From NCBI GenBank assembly GCA_019694955.1, contig JAIBAX010000029.1, positions 1-58,817 of the forward strand: DNA of 58,817 nt, in the 5' to 3' direction. The notes beneath the pieces are model-generated. The model searched no databases and had not been told where the DNA came from. It worked only from the letters and a program-made list of their open reading frames with translations. Position 1 is the first letter of the stretch. Every line of letters starts with the position of its first letter. The stretch is from Chitinophagales bacterium. Lineage in GTDB: Bacteria; Bacteroidota; Bacteroidia; Chitinophagales; JADIYW01. Both the position numbers and the translations under genes were made by a program. Shown piece after piece: positions 51,993 to 58,817 of the stretch.

Positions 51993-52604
51993 TTAAAGCA
52001 AATCTACGCAAACATTCTTTGATTGACTACAAACAAAATCTTTATCAACGATAGGTGCGTATGGAATTTCTGCAATAACAGGTAATTGAGTATGTTGGAG
52101 AATAAAAGATTTACTTGCTGGATTCTCTGTTCCTATAAACACCAGACCTGCAATTGGAATGGCATATTTCTCCAAAACTTCATAAGATAACAGGGTATGG
52201 TTTATTGAACCCAAATAATACATAGAACAAAGAATTACAGAAATTTGTAATGCTTTAATTAAATCAATCATTAAATCTTTATCATTCAATGGAACCATTA
52301 ACCCTCCGGCACCTTCAATAATAAGTGGCAGGTCAGTTTGCGGCAGCTGAAAATCTGCAACTTGAATAGAAACATGCTCCATTCTACTACTCTGGTGTGG
52401 AGAAGCCGGAAATTGCAGGCGAAATCTTTCAGGGAATATTTGAGGGCAATTTGTCCATTTGGCAATTTTCATGCTGTCGGTATCATGTAAATCGCCACTT
52501 TGTACTGGTTTCCAATAAGCTGCCTGTAAAGCCTCTACTAAAACGGCGGATGCTACCGTTTTTCCGACACCCGTCCCAACGCCTGACACAAAGTAATTAT
52601 TCAT
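51993..52604 (-). CDS. bioD: Dethiobiotin synthetase
   Basis: BioD closes the ureido ring of dethiobiotin from DAPA, CO2 and ATP. The 203-residue protein has the P-loop GVGTGVGKTVAS (about 7-18), KPVQSGD and IIEGAGGLMVPLND. It is somewhat shorter than the E. coli enzyme but complete. It lies 28 bases after bioF and 3 before bioA. Confidence 0.95.
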   Translation of the reverse strand: MNNYFVSGVGTGVGKTVASAVLVEALQAAYWKPVQSGDLHDTDSMKIAKWTNCPQIFPERFRLQFPASPHQSSRMEHVSIQVADFQLPQTDLPLIIEGAGGLMVPLNDKDLMIDLIKALQISVILCSMYYLGSINHTLLSYEVLEKYAIPIAGLVFIGTENPASKSFILQHTQLPVIAEIPYAPIVDKDFVCSQSKNVCVDLL

Positions 52605-52632
52605 GTAAACTATTGTTTTTTAAATATTTAAA

Positions 52633-53772
52633 TTATTCTAGATAAAGTTTTAGTTTGTGTAAAAAATCAATTATTTGAGCCTCCTCATTATAACTATGCA
52701 GAATAAAACGCAAACGCTCCTGCCCTTTTGGGACAGTAGGATACAATATTGGACGGATATCAAATCCGTCATTTTGTAAAGCTGCCGCTACTCGCTTTGC
52801 TTCTTGATTCGAGGGGCTAAGAATTCCAAATATAGGCCCCTGGCCAAGAACTGTAATAGATGGATAATTAATGGTAAGAATTTCATAAAACTTTTTGTTT
52901 AAGTAATTTAATCTATCAATCTGTTTATCAAAATTATATAAAAAATTATATCCCCATTTAATTGATAAAACTGCATGCGTATCCAATGCTGTTGAGTAGA
53001 TGAATGGCTTCGCAAAATTTATCATGTACTGCCTCAATTCCCCTGACCCTACGATGGCAGCGCCATGCGCCCCCAATGCTTTTCCATAAGTATACACTCT
53101 TGCAAAAACCTTGTCTTCTACCCCTTCATTTACAGCCCATCCGCTACCTTTCTCACCAACTACCCCTAAAGCATGCGCTTCATCTAAAAACAAATATACA
53201 GTATTTATTTCACAAAAAATAACTAACTCTTTCAAGGGACATTTATCGCCTTCCATAGAAAATATGCTTTCTGTTATACAGAAGCTCGCCCCATTAGGAT
53301 TCTGGTGAAAAAGTGTTTTGAGATGCCCTACATCATTATGTTTGAATGGAATTGCCGTTGCCTCCGACAATTTAATGCCTGTCAATATACTGGCATGGCA
53401 AAATTCGTCGTAATATATCACATCCCCTTTTCTTGCTAAGGTACTTACCAAAGCTACATTTGCGTCGAAACCAGAATTAAATAATAGTGCGGATTCCCCT
53501 TTATGGAAATTTGCAATAAGGCTTTCTGTTTCTTCAAAGAGATCCGAATTTCCGGTCAATAGCCTACTACCGGTAGCTGATTTTCGCAGATGGGCATAGT
53601 GCTGCTGGTAGTCGATTTCCACTTGTTGTTTGATCCATGTGGATGCACTCAATCCCAAATAATCATTGGAGCAAAAATCTATTTTGTCAACCTGCTTTTT
53701 GAGGGTGCGTAGGTTTCCTTCCTCTGCACGTTTTTCTAGGTAATATTGTATCCTATCTTCCAGGACATTCAT
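52633..53772 (-). CDS. bioF: 8-amino-7-oxononanoate synthase
   Basis: BioF joins pimeloyl thioester and alanine. The 379-residue PLP enzyme shows DFCSNDYLGLS, GSRLLTGNSDLFEETE, LFLDEAHALGVVGEKGSG and the PLP lysine in TYGKALGAHGAAI. It belongs to the alpha-oxoamine synthase family; position between bioB and bioD settles the BioF role. Five bases after bioB. Confidence 0.94.
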   Translation of the reverse strand: MNVLEDRIQYYLEKRAEEGNLRTLKKQVDKIDFCSNDYLGLSASTWIKQQVEIDYQQHYAHLRKSATGSRLLTGNSDLFEETESLIANFHKGESALLFNSGFDANVALVSTLARKGDVIYYDEFCHASILTGIKLSEATAIPFKHNDVGHLKTLFHQNPNGASFCITESIFSMEGDKCPLKELVIFCEINTVYLFLDEAHALGVVGEKGSGWAVNEGVEDKVFARVYTYGKALGAHGAAIVGSGELRQYMINFAKPFIYSTALDTHAVLSIKWGYNFLYNFDKQIDRLNYLNKKFYEILTINYPSITVLGQGPIFGILSPSNQEAKRVAAALQNDGFDIRPILYPTVPKGQERLRFILHSYNEEAQIIDFLHKLKLYLE

Positions 53773-53777
53773 TTGTA

Positions 53778-54758
53778 TCAGTTGACATGTACATGTGCCG
53801 ACGTTTCCTTGAAGGCTTTACGGGGTTGTAAACCCAATATTTCGAACATCTCCATATCATCGGTAAATGAAGGATTAGGTGTTGTAAGCAACTTATCTCC
53901 GGCGAAGATACTATTTGCGCCAGCCATAAAACACAATGCTTGTTCGCTCATGGGCATGTCTAATCTTCCCGCAGAAAGTCGAATCATCGTCTTAGGCATT
54001 AATATTCGCGCAGTAGCTATCATACGTACCATATCCCAAACAGCCACCCGGTTCATATGCTCCAAAGGTGTTCCTTCAACGGCTACTAACGCATTCACCG
54101 GAACAGACTCGGGGTGTTCCGGAAGTGTTGCCAGCGTATATAACATGCCGATTCTTTCATCATGGCTTTCTCCTAAACCGATAATTCCGCCACTGCAAAC
54201 AGAAATTCCTGCCTTGCGAACATTGCCAATGGTTTGGAGTCTATCGTCAAAGTTTCTTGTGGTAATAATTTCCTCATAATATTCTTCTGAGGTATCTAAG
54301 TTATGATTATAGGCGTGTAAACCTGCTTCCTTAAGTTTTTGTGCTTGTTCTTCAGTTAACATGCCCATGGTGCAACATACTTCTAAACCCATTTGATTTA
54401 CACCTTTCACCATGTCTAGAACTTTGTCAAAATCCTTATTATTGCGCACTTCGCGCCAAGCTGCACCCATGCAGAAACGCGTAGAGCCATTGTTTTTTGC
54501 CTCTTCAGCCTTTTGAAGAACTTCCGTTTTGTCCATCAGTTTATGTGCCTTTACACCGGTTTGGTAGCGCGCTGCCTGCGGACAATAAGCACAATCTTCG
54601 GGGCAACCGCCTGTCTTCACAGATAAAAGTGTACAAACTTGCACTTCACCTGTATGTTGGTGTTCTCGGTGGATGGTAGCCGCTTGGTACATCAACTCCA
54701 TCAAGGGTTGATGATATATTTCAGCGATTTCTTGTTTTGTCCAATTGTTTCTCATCAT
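53778..54758 (-). CDS. bioB: Biotin synthase
   Basis: BioB is the radical SAM enzyme that inserts sulphur into dethiobiotin. The 326-residue protein carries [10 protein letters not shown] (cluster Cys around 53-60), [22 protein letters not shown] and the [16 protein letters not shown] region. The conserved Arg/Cys of the second cluster are in TMIRLSAGR and NLD sequences. It is the first gene of the operon; no BirA- or BioR-like operator was recognised upstream. Confidence 0.96.
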   Translation of the reverse strand: MMRNNWTKQEIAEIYHQPLMELMYQAATIHREHQHTGEVQVCTLLSVKTGGCPEDCAYCPQAARYQTGVKAHKLMDKTEVLQKAEEAKNNGSTRFCMGAAWREVRNNKDFDKVLDMVKGVNQMGLEVCCTMGMLTEEQAQKLKEAGLHAYNHNLDTSEEYYEEIITTRNFDDRLQTIGNVRKAGISVCSGGIIGLGESHDERIGMLYTLATLPEHPESVPVNALVAVEGTPLEHMNRVAVWDMVRMIATARILMPKTMIRLSAGRLDMPMSEQALCFMAGANSIFAGDKLLTTPNPSFTDDMEMFEILGLQPRKAFKETSAHVHVN

Positions 54759-54805
54759 TCTTTGACCGTTCGTTTGGTAAAATTAGAAAAATATGTTTTA
54801 AAATC

Positions 54806-54841
54806 AACCTCGGAGGTTATAATTTGACAACCTCCGAGGTT
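54806..54841. repeat. AACCTCGGAGGTT inverted repeat upstream of bioB
   Basis: Two 13-base arms (AACCTCGGAGGTT / AACCTCCGAGGTT) flank a 10-base loop, and a decayed partial copy (CAACCCTCGAGGTTA) lies at 54901-54915. Placed between the bioB start and the stop of the endonuclease gene, it could end the latter's neighbour read-through or be another dispersed palindrome. Confidence 0.55.
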
Positions 54842-54914
54842 GCTAAATCATAACTATTTAAATATCAATATGTTTTCAAAAAATTCCCATGAATAAAATA
54901 TTCAACCCTCGAGG

Positions 54915-55970
54915 TTAGTTTTTTACAAATGATATATTTAGTTGCCCCTCTTCACTTTCCAAATGCAATATGTACATTCCCTTTGCGAGGGTAGTAACGT
55001 CAAAAGATTCGCGGATAGCACCATAATGCAGCGTTCTTTGCTGTGTTAAAATAATTTGTCCCATAGCATTTAAAACTGTTACTTGTACCGATTTTTCCTT
55101 GTTAAGACTTCCACTCAAAATAAGTTGATTATGCGCAGGGTTAGGAAAGAGTTGAACATCGCTTAAACCTGTTAAATGATTCACAACGCCGACGGCACAA
55201 CCTCCGCCAAAGGCCTTCACCACCCAATCAGGATGGAGAATATAAGGATTATGGTTCTTTTGCCATTTATTCGCCAGACTATCTCTTTTTAACTCCAATG
55301 CATCTACGGGATCATTTTGATGCCATTGTATTAGCATTGCAACATCACCTAAATCTTCGATTTTTTTATTGAGCGCCAGAATTTCAGGGTTTTTCTCATA
55401 CATCGTAAAAAAGTAAAATACGGCACGTGCAATGTTTCCCTTTACAGATTCTCGCGGTTCAAACTGTCCCGATTTAAATTCTGAATAAGCATTTATATTG
55501 GAGGAAGGGATATTTGACTGTGATTGATTGAGGTACATCCATTTCGTCGTTTGATTATCAGGGATTTCTCTAAAGGGATGGTTTGATCTGGTGCTATTCC
55601 AGTCATCATACACTGGAAAGAGATGATGTATATCTGCAAGCATCGGTAGTGAATTATTAAAGAAGGACTGAGGAACTACATGCTCTGTATTAAAAGTTGT
55701 GATGGACGTTACTTCTGTACCTCTTTCATTTTTTACTTTATATCCTGAATATACACATTCCACTGAGTCACGTACCGCCAAATCTGAGTCAATCCATCCG
55801 AACATCTTTTGTCTGGCCTTATCGTATGTCAACAAGGAGTCATGTTTTCCGTCGTAAAAGTTCTGCTTTACCCAAAGTCGAAACTGGTCACAATTTAAAC
55901 CATCGGGTGGCACCTGCCCAAATGTTGAACCCATCATCACCATTAGTAGCGCAAAAAATATCTTTTTCAT
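54915..55970 (-). CDS. Endonuclease I family protein, T9SS cargo
   Basis: The 351-residue protein has a signal peptide (about 1-18), and a His-Me-finger endonuclease I domain: NTEHVVPQSFF (catalytic His) and LADIHHLFPVYDDWNSTRS with NHPF. A T9SS domain follows (LFPNPAHNQLILSG … KGMYILHLESEEG … FVKN). It is predicted to be a secreted, non-specific DNase for nutrient or biofilm DNA. It sits alone between bioB and an AT-rich gap. Confidence 0.93.
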   Translation of the reverse strand: MKKIFFALLMVMMGSTFGQVPPDGLNCDQFRLWVKQNFYDGKHDSLLTYDKARQKMFGWIDSDLAVRDSVECVYSGYKVKNERGTEVTSITTFNTEHVVPQSFFNNSLPMLADIHHLFPVYDDWNSTRSNHPFREIPDNQTTKWMYLNQSQSNIPSSNINAYSEFKSGQFEPRESVKGNIARAVFYFFTMYEKNPEILALNKKIEDLGDVAMLIQWHQNDPVDALELKRDSLANKWQKNHNPYILHPDWVVKAFGGGCAVGVVNHLTGLSDVQLFPNPAHNQLILSGSLNKEKSVQVTVLNAMGQIILTQQRTLHYGAIRESFDVTTLAKGMYILHLESEEGQLNISFVKN

Positions 55971-56160
55971 ACTTCATTAATATCTTGTAAAGATAATCTT
56001 CTATGGGGAATCAGGACATTTTTTTTATAACAAAATCGCCATTTGCTTATTTCTATATTGAAGCTTTTTCATTCTTTCCACGCACCTTCCATCTAAATTT
56101 TATGTTATAAAAGCATAAAATCGCCTCTATATACATTAAAAATACCTTGCATTTGATTTA

Positions 56161-56400
56161 TTTAACAAATTATTTCAATCGATTAAAGCTTTAATTATTA
56201 TTATTTAAAATATTAATTTTATTTAATTTATTAATTATTATTTAAAATTATAATTAAATATAATTAGTTATTTAATTGTATAATATTCTTTTATATAATT
56301 TTATTCAAGTAATAATTAAAATTATTTATACTGTTTAATCAACTTATAATCATTTTAATATAATTTTTATCTTACCTTAATTTATATATTCTAAATTATT
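56161..56400. other. A/T-only island
   Basis: The 445-base gap from 55971 to 56415 has no gene. Most of its second half is nearly pure A/T with many TTAATTATTA and TTTAAAAT runs, strikingly similar to 1-107. No DnaA-box cluster, hairpin or clear TAnnTTTG box was found. It may act as a bent or UP-like promoter region for the metallophosphoesterase gene. Confidence 0.5.
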
Positions 56401-56415
56401 ACACAGTAAAATGTC

Positions 56416-57699
56416 ATGAATAAACATTTCAAAACTGAGGTTGTTATTCTTTATTTTTGCACGATGATTGTATTGGTAATTTTTATTTTCGTATTATTAG
56501 ACCTATATATTTTTAGAGGTTTATATTTAAGCATCCATTCCTCGACGCCCTACGTTAAATGGTTAATATATGGCATTTATGGTTTTCTGACCTTAAGTTT
56601 CTATATCGCATTTATTGGATATGGTGTAACAGATTACAACAACTGGAATCGAAAATTCCGTTTTGCAGTGATGAGCTTAATGATTCTAAATCTTAGTTTC
56701 AAGCTAATAGCCCTCCCCTTCTTCCTTGTACATGATGTGAAAAATCTTTTCGAATTCATTTATTTAAAACTTAGTTCTAAACCTACAAGTGAGTTTTCAA
56801 ACAAGATCAGTCGTGCCGGCTTCCTACAAAAATCAGGACTTATATTGGGAGGAACTATGATGGGGACGCTCTTATGGGGAATGTTAAAAACGGCCTATAA
56901 TTTAAAGATAAACCGTGCTAAAATTGCCATAAAAGGACTACCAGATGAATTTGTAGGTTTAAAAATAGCCCAAATTTCAGACATGCACTTGGGAAGTTTT
57001 GCGACTACAGCGCCTATTGTTCACCTTGTAAACCGTATCAACGAACTGGAAGCAGACATTGTATTATTTACTGGTGACTTGGTAAATAATATGGCTACTG
57101 AGGTGGAGCCTTTCAAAGACATTTTAGGTAATATTCAGGCAAAGCTTGGCGTATTCTCTTCTTTAGGAAATCACGACTATGGGGAATATGTTAACTGGAC
57201 ATCTCAGCAGGCTCGGGATGACAACCATAGAGCAGTTATAGATTGGCATAAACATTTTGGGTGGGATATACTCTTGAATGAGCATAGAATCATTGAAAAA
57301 TCAGGAAAGAAACTGGCGATTATAGGCGTGGAAAACTGGAGCACTGACCACTATTTCCCCTCCAAAGGTGATTTACAAAAAGCATATGCGGGAACAGAAG
57401 ATGCAGCCGTTAAAATCTTGCTGAGTCACGACCCCTCTCATTGGGATGCACAGGTAAATCAATCGTTTAAAGATGTACATATCACCTTTTCAGGTCATAC
57501 CCACGGTTTTCAGTTCGGCATTGAAATTCCGGGAATCATCAAATGGAGCCCATCCAAATATAAGTATAAACAATGGGCAGGGTTATACAGCAAGGAAGAA
57601 CAATATATTTATGTCAACCGTGGTGTAGGCTTTATCGGTTATAATGGCAGGGTTGGAATACAACCTGAGGTGGCTTTAATAGAGCTGGTGAAATGCTAG
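56416..57699 (+). CDS. Membrane-anchored metallophosphoesterase (YkuE/YaeI-like)
   Basis: The 427-residue protein has four hydrophobic segments (about 10-34, 46-68, 75-100, 140-160). A calcineurin-like phosphoesterase domain follows with the metal motifs ISDMHLG (about 190), FTGDLVNN, LGNHDYG, LSHDPSHWD and SGHTHGFQ. The ATG is preceded by an A/T-only island. Related enzymes cleave UDP-2,3-diacylglucosamine or other phosphodiesters at the membrane. Substrate unknown. Confidence 0.9.
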   Translation: MNKHFKTEVVILYFCTMIVLVIFIFVLLDLYIFRGLYLSIHSSTPYVKWLIYGIYGFLTLSFYIAFIGYGVTDYNNWNRKFRFAVMSLMILNLSFKLIALPFFLVHDVKNLFEFIYLKLSSKPTSEFSNKISRAGFLQKSGLILGGTMMGTLLWGMLKTAYNLKINRAKIAIKGLPDEFVGLKIAQISDMHLGSFATTAPIVHLVNRINELEADIVLFTGDLVNNMATEVEPFKDILGNIQAKLGVFSSLGNHDYGEYVNWTSQQARDDNHRAVIDWHKHFGWDILLNEHRIIEKSGKKLAIIGVENWSTDHYFPSKGDLQKAYAGTEDAAVKILLSHDPSHWDAQVNQSFKDVHITFSGHTHGFQFGIEIPGIIKWSPSKYKYKQWAGLYSKEEQYIYVNRGVGFIGYNGRVGIQPEVALIELVKC

Positions 57700-57717
57700 T
57701 AAAGTTTTTACAGATAT

Positions 57718-58131
57718 TTATCTTGCTTTCTTCTCCATCTTTTCGATAATTTTTTCTGCAATTTCTTGCCCCCACTCTTTCCCGACTTTCATGCTCTCTT
57801 CTGTAATAAAAGGTAGGTTGTCGACATATTTCTTGCCTACGGGAGATTCATAGAATGCAATAATACCTTCCAAATCTTCTAAAGTCAGGTATTCTTTATA
57901 GATGGGTGTTAACATCTCTACTAAATCATTGATAGACGTATTTAAGAACTCCTTTTCCATTTCATCTAAAAACTTCTGATCTATACTTCCATAATTATAA
58001 CGATATATTTCTATCAATTGCTTAATAGCTACCTCATAAGTCTTTTCAGTACCGCTGACTTCAAAAAGTTTTTTCAATGTCTTTGAATACTCTTTATCAG
58101 ACTGTCCAAAAGTGCTTAAAGCAAAACGCAC
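57718..58131 (-). CDS. DUF2059 protein, frameshifted within its signal peptide
   Basis: The 137-residue frame holds a full DUF2059 domain (LIEIYRYNYG, LTPIYKEYLTLEDLEGIIAFYESPVGKKY, split here). It begins MRFALSTFGQS, the end of a signal peptide. Another ATG at 58157 overlaps the upstream stop (ATGA) and encodes MKRFFATLMCVLL before a stop. Shifting one base there would join it to ALSTFGQS to make a normal signal peptide. The gene therefore appears to have lost about one base (or gained two) near 58118, or the sequence has an error. Export would fail from the 58131 start. Confidence 0.75.
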   Translation of the reverse strand: MRFALSTFGQSDKEYSKTLKKLFEVSGTEKTYEVAIKQLIEIYRYNYGSIDQKFLDEMEKEFLNTSINDLVEMLTPIYKEYLTLEDLEGIIAFYESPVGKKYVDNLPFITEESMKVGKEWGQEIAEKIIEKMEKKAR

Positions 58132-58153
58132 ATAAGTGTTGCAAAAAATCTTT

Positions 58154-58444
58154 TCATAAAATAAATTCTAACAAAATACTTCCCATAACATATAAACTCA
58201 ACCCAATAGCGATATAGTTCCTGAAATCCTTCTTATTTTGGTTATCCAATATACTATTCTTAAGGCAAACATATGCAATAAAAAATGAAACTATAGCGAA
58301 AACATAATATAAAATCAAAGGAAGAATGGAGACATAATCTTCTCCTAAAATATAAGAACAAATGGATATCCCTAAAAAGGCTATAGCAAGAAATGAACGC
58401 AATAAGTTATTTTTTGCATTTCCATTCCGTTGATTATCTTCCAT
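58154..58444 (-). CDS. Small three-helix membrane protein
   Basis: The 96-residue protein has a polar, Asn-rich start (MEDNQRNGNAKNN) and three hydrophobic helices (about 16-34, 40-60, 75-95) and no catalytic motif. Its stop overlaps the ATG at 58157 of the DUF2059 gene, so the two would be coupled. Function unknown. Confidence 0.6.
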   Translation of the reverse strand: MEDNQRNGNAKNNLLRSFLAIAFLGISICSYILGEDYVSILPLILYYVFAIVSFFIAYVCLKNSILDNQNKKDFRNYIAIGLSLYVMGSILLEFIL

Positions 58445-58650
58445 ACTAAAGGCAATATTTTTTCACTAAGGTAGTATTTATTCCAAATTATGCTATAGAA
58501 AAAATATCATTTTGCAAAAGGCAAATGTTAATGAAATGATTTATATTATGCTTTATAACGCCTTCTTCCAAATCATCGCCCATATAACTAATGTAATTAT
58601 TATCCAATTGCGAACTCCTTAATATGTTGTATACGACGTAATTCATATAA

Positions 58651-58678
58651 AAAGAGGTTGCCTTTTGACAACCTCTTT
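58651..58678 (-). terminator. Terminator directly after the tRNA remnant
   Basis: A 10-bp stem (AAAGAGGTTG / CAACCTCTTT) with an 8-base loop and a following T run on the minus strand begins 2 bases after the discriminator of the tRNA-like sequence. Confidence 0.8.
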
Positions 58679-58679
58679 G

Positions 58680-58734
58680 TGGGCATTTCACGATTGTAAA
58701 TCGGGATGCGCTGAACCAGCTGAACTAAACGCCC
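58680..58734 (-). tRNA. T-armless tRNA remnant, probably from tRNA-Val (TAC)
   Basis: The minus strand reads as a tRNA 5' half (GGGCGTT, TA, D-arm GTTCAGCTGGTTCAGCGC). An anticodon arm (CCCGA-TTTACAA-TCGTG, one mismatch) follows directly, then the 3' acceptor strand AATGCCC and A. The acceptor arms pair fully with one G-U. The variable loop and whole T-arm, about 20 bases, are missing, and the D stem has a mismatch. It is likely a pseudogene from an internal deletion. The anticodon assignment is tentative. Confidence 0.5.
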
Positions 58735-58756
58735 GATTTTATCTTATCTATCCTGT

Positions 58757-58817
58757 TTATAAATCATAAAGACCAGAACTTGCTATTAACTTTTCAATAT
58801 ATACACGCGATTTCTGA
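58757..58817 (-). CDS. Possible C-terminal end of a gene running off the window
   Basis: A minus-strand frame entering from beyond the window reads QKSRVYIEKLIASSGLYDL and TAA at 58757. It looks like a natural protein end, but 19 residues are too few to identify it. The tRNA remnant follows 22 bases later. Confidence 0.3.
   Translation of the reverse strand, partial: QKSRVYIEKLIASSGLYDL

Noticed and set aside
54759..54914. Biotin operator or riboswitch upstream of bioB
   Set aside because: The inverted repeat there does not match the known BirA site and resembles the dispersed palindromes; no conserved riboswitch fold was recognised.
56161..56400. Replication origin in the A/T island
   Set aside because: No DnaA-box cluster and no dnaA, dnaN or parAB genes nearby.
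58488..58691. 67-codon minus-strand frame near the window end
   Set aside because: It overlaps the terminator and tRNA remnant and has no protein-like features.

Overview
The window is AT-rich chromosomal DNA from a member of the Bacteroidota, most likely a free-living or environmental lineage. Four things support this. Seven secreted proteins end in a type IX secretion system (T9SS) type A sorting domain. Many start sites sit just after a TAnnTTTG promoter element. A DUF4295 small protein lies with the ribosomal proteins bL33 and bL28. Bacillithiol (bshC) and UbiA/UbiX-type quinone genes are present. No rRNA, prophage, complete insertion sequence or CRISPR array is visible. This is mostly core chromosome with a sprinkling of short structured repeats.

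Layout. 1-3.4 kb: a PagL-like outer-membrane protein and a small cluster of poorly known genes around a phosphodiester glycosidase, one of them apparently frameshifted. 3.4-8.1 kb: a large AsmA-like protein and a beta-propeller T9SS cargo. 8.1-16.1 kb (+): guaA, a periplasmic-binding-protein-like lipoprotein, a choice-of-anchor B cargo, an NlpC/P60 peptidase and a bacterial lysyl oxidase with dockerin-like repeats. 16.1-23.4 kb (-): a membrane protein, PPK2 kinase, HerA-like ATPase, beta-CASP nuclease, reprolysin-like T9SS peptidase and lipocalin. 23.6-26.8 kb (+): a tight run of UbiA-type prenyltransferase, ruvX, def, a HAD phosphatase and a UbiA-like membrane protein. 26.8-31.5 kb: GNAT, ubiX, two thioredoxin-like proteins, bshC, OsmC and a decayed Rpn nuclease. 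31.5-34.8 kb (-): rimO, ftsY, DUF4295-rpmG-rpmB and tRNA-Arg. 34.9-39.8 kb (+): aspartic protease, ELWxxDGT cargo, a second PagL-like protein, a c-type cytochrome lipoprotein and a membrane protein cut by an amber codon. 39.8-44.4 kb: lipB, phosphoglucose/phosphomannose isomerase, yraN, a thioredoxin-like protein and two LEA-like proteins. 44.4-50.7 kb: hydroxyacid dehydrogenase, M43 peptidase, transglutaminase-like protein, methyltransferase and ComEC. 50.7-54.8 kb (-): the biotin operon bioB-F-D-A. 54.9-58.8 kb: endonuclease I, an AT-only island, a metallophosphoesterase, a DUF2059 gene with a frameshift in its signal peptide, and a tRNA remnant lacking its T-arm.

How the genes relate. Central functions (GMP, biotin, lipoate, quinone and bacillithiol synthesis; translation and secretion) are interleaved with surface and secreted proteins (peptidases, nuclease, lysyl oxidase, repeat proteins). 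The latter depend on a T9SS encoded elsewhere. The most unusual signals are non-coding: two families of short repeats whose hairpins differ by compensatory base changes, and the T-armless tRNA followed directly by a terminator. Among proteins, the lysyl oxidase with intact cofactor residues and the HAD/UbiA-like gene pair deserve a second look.
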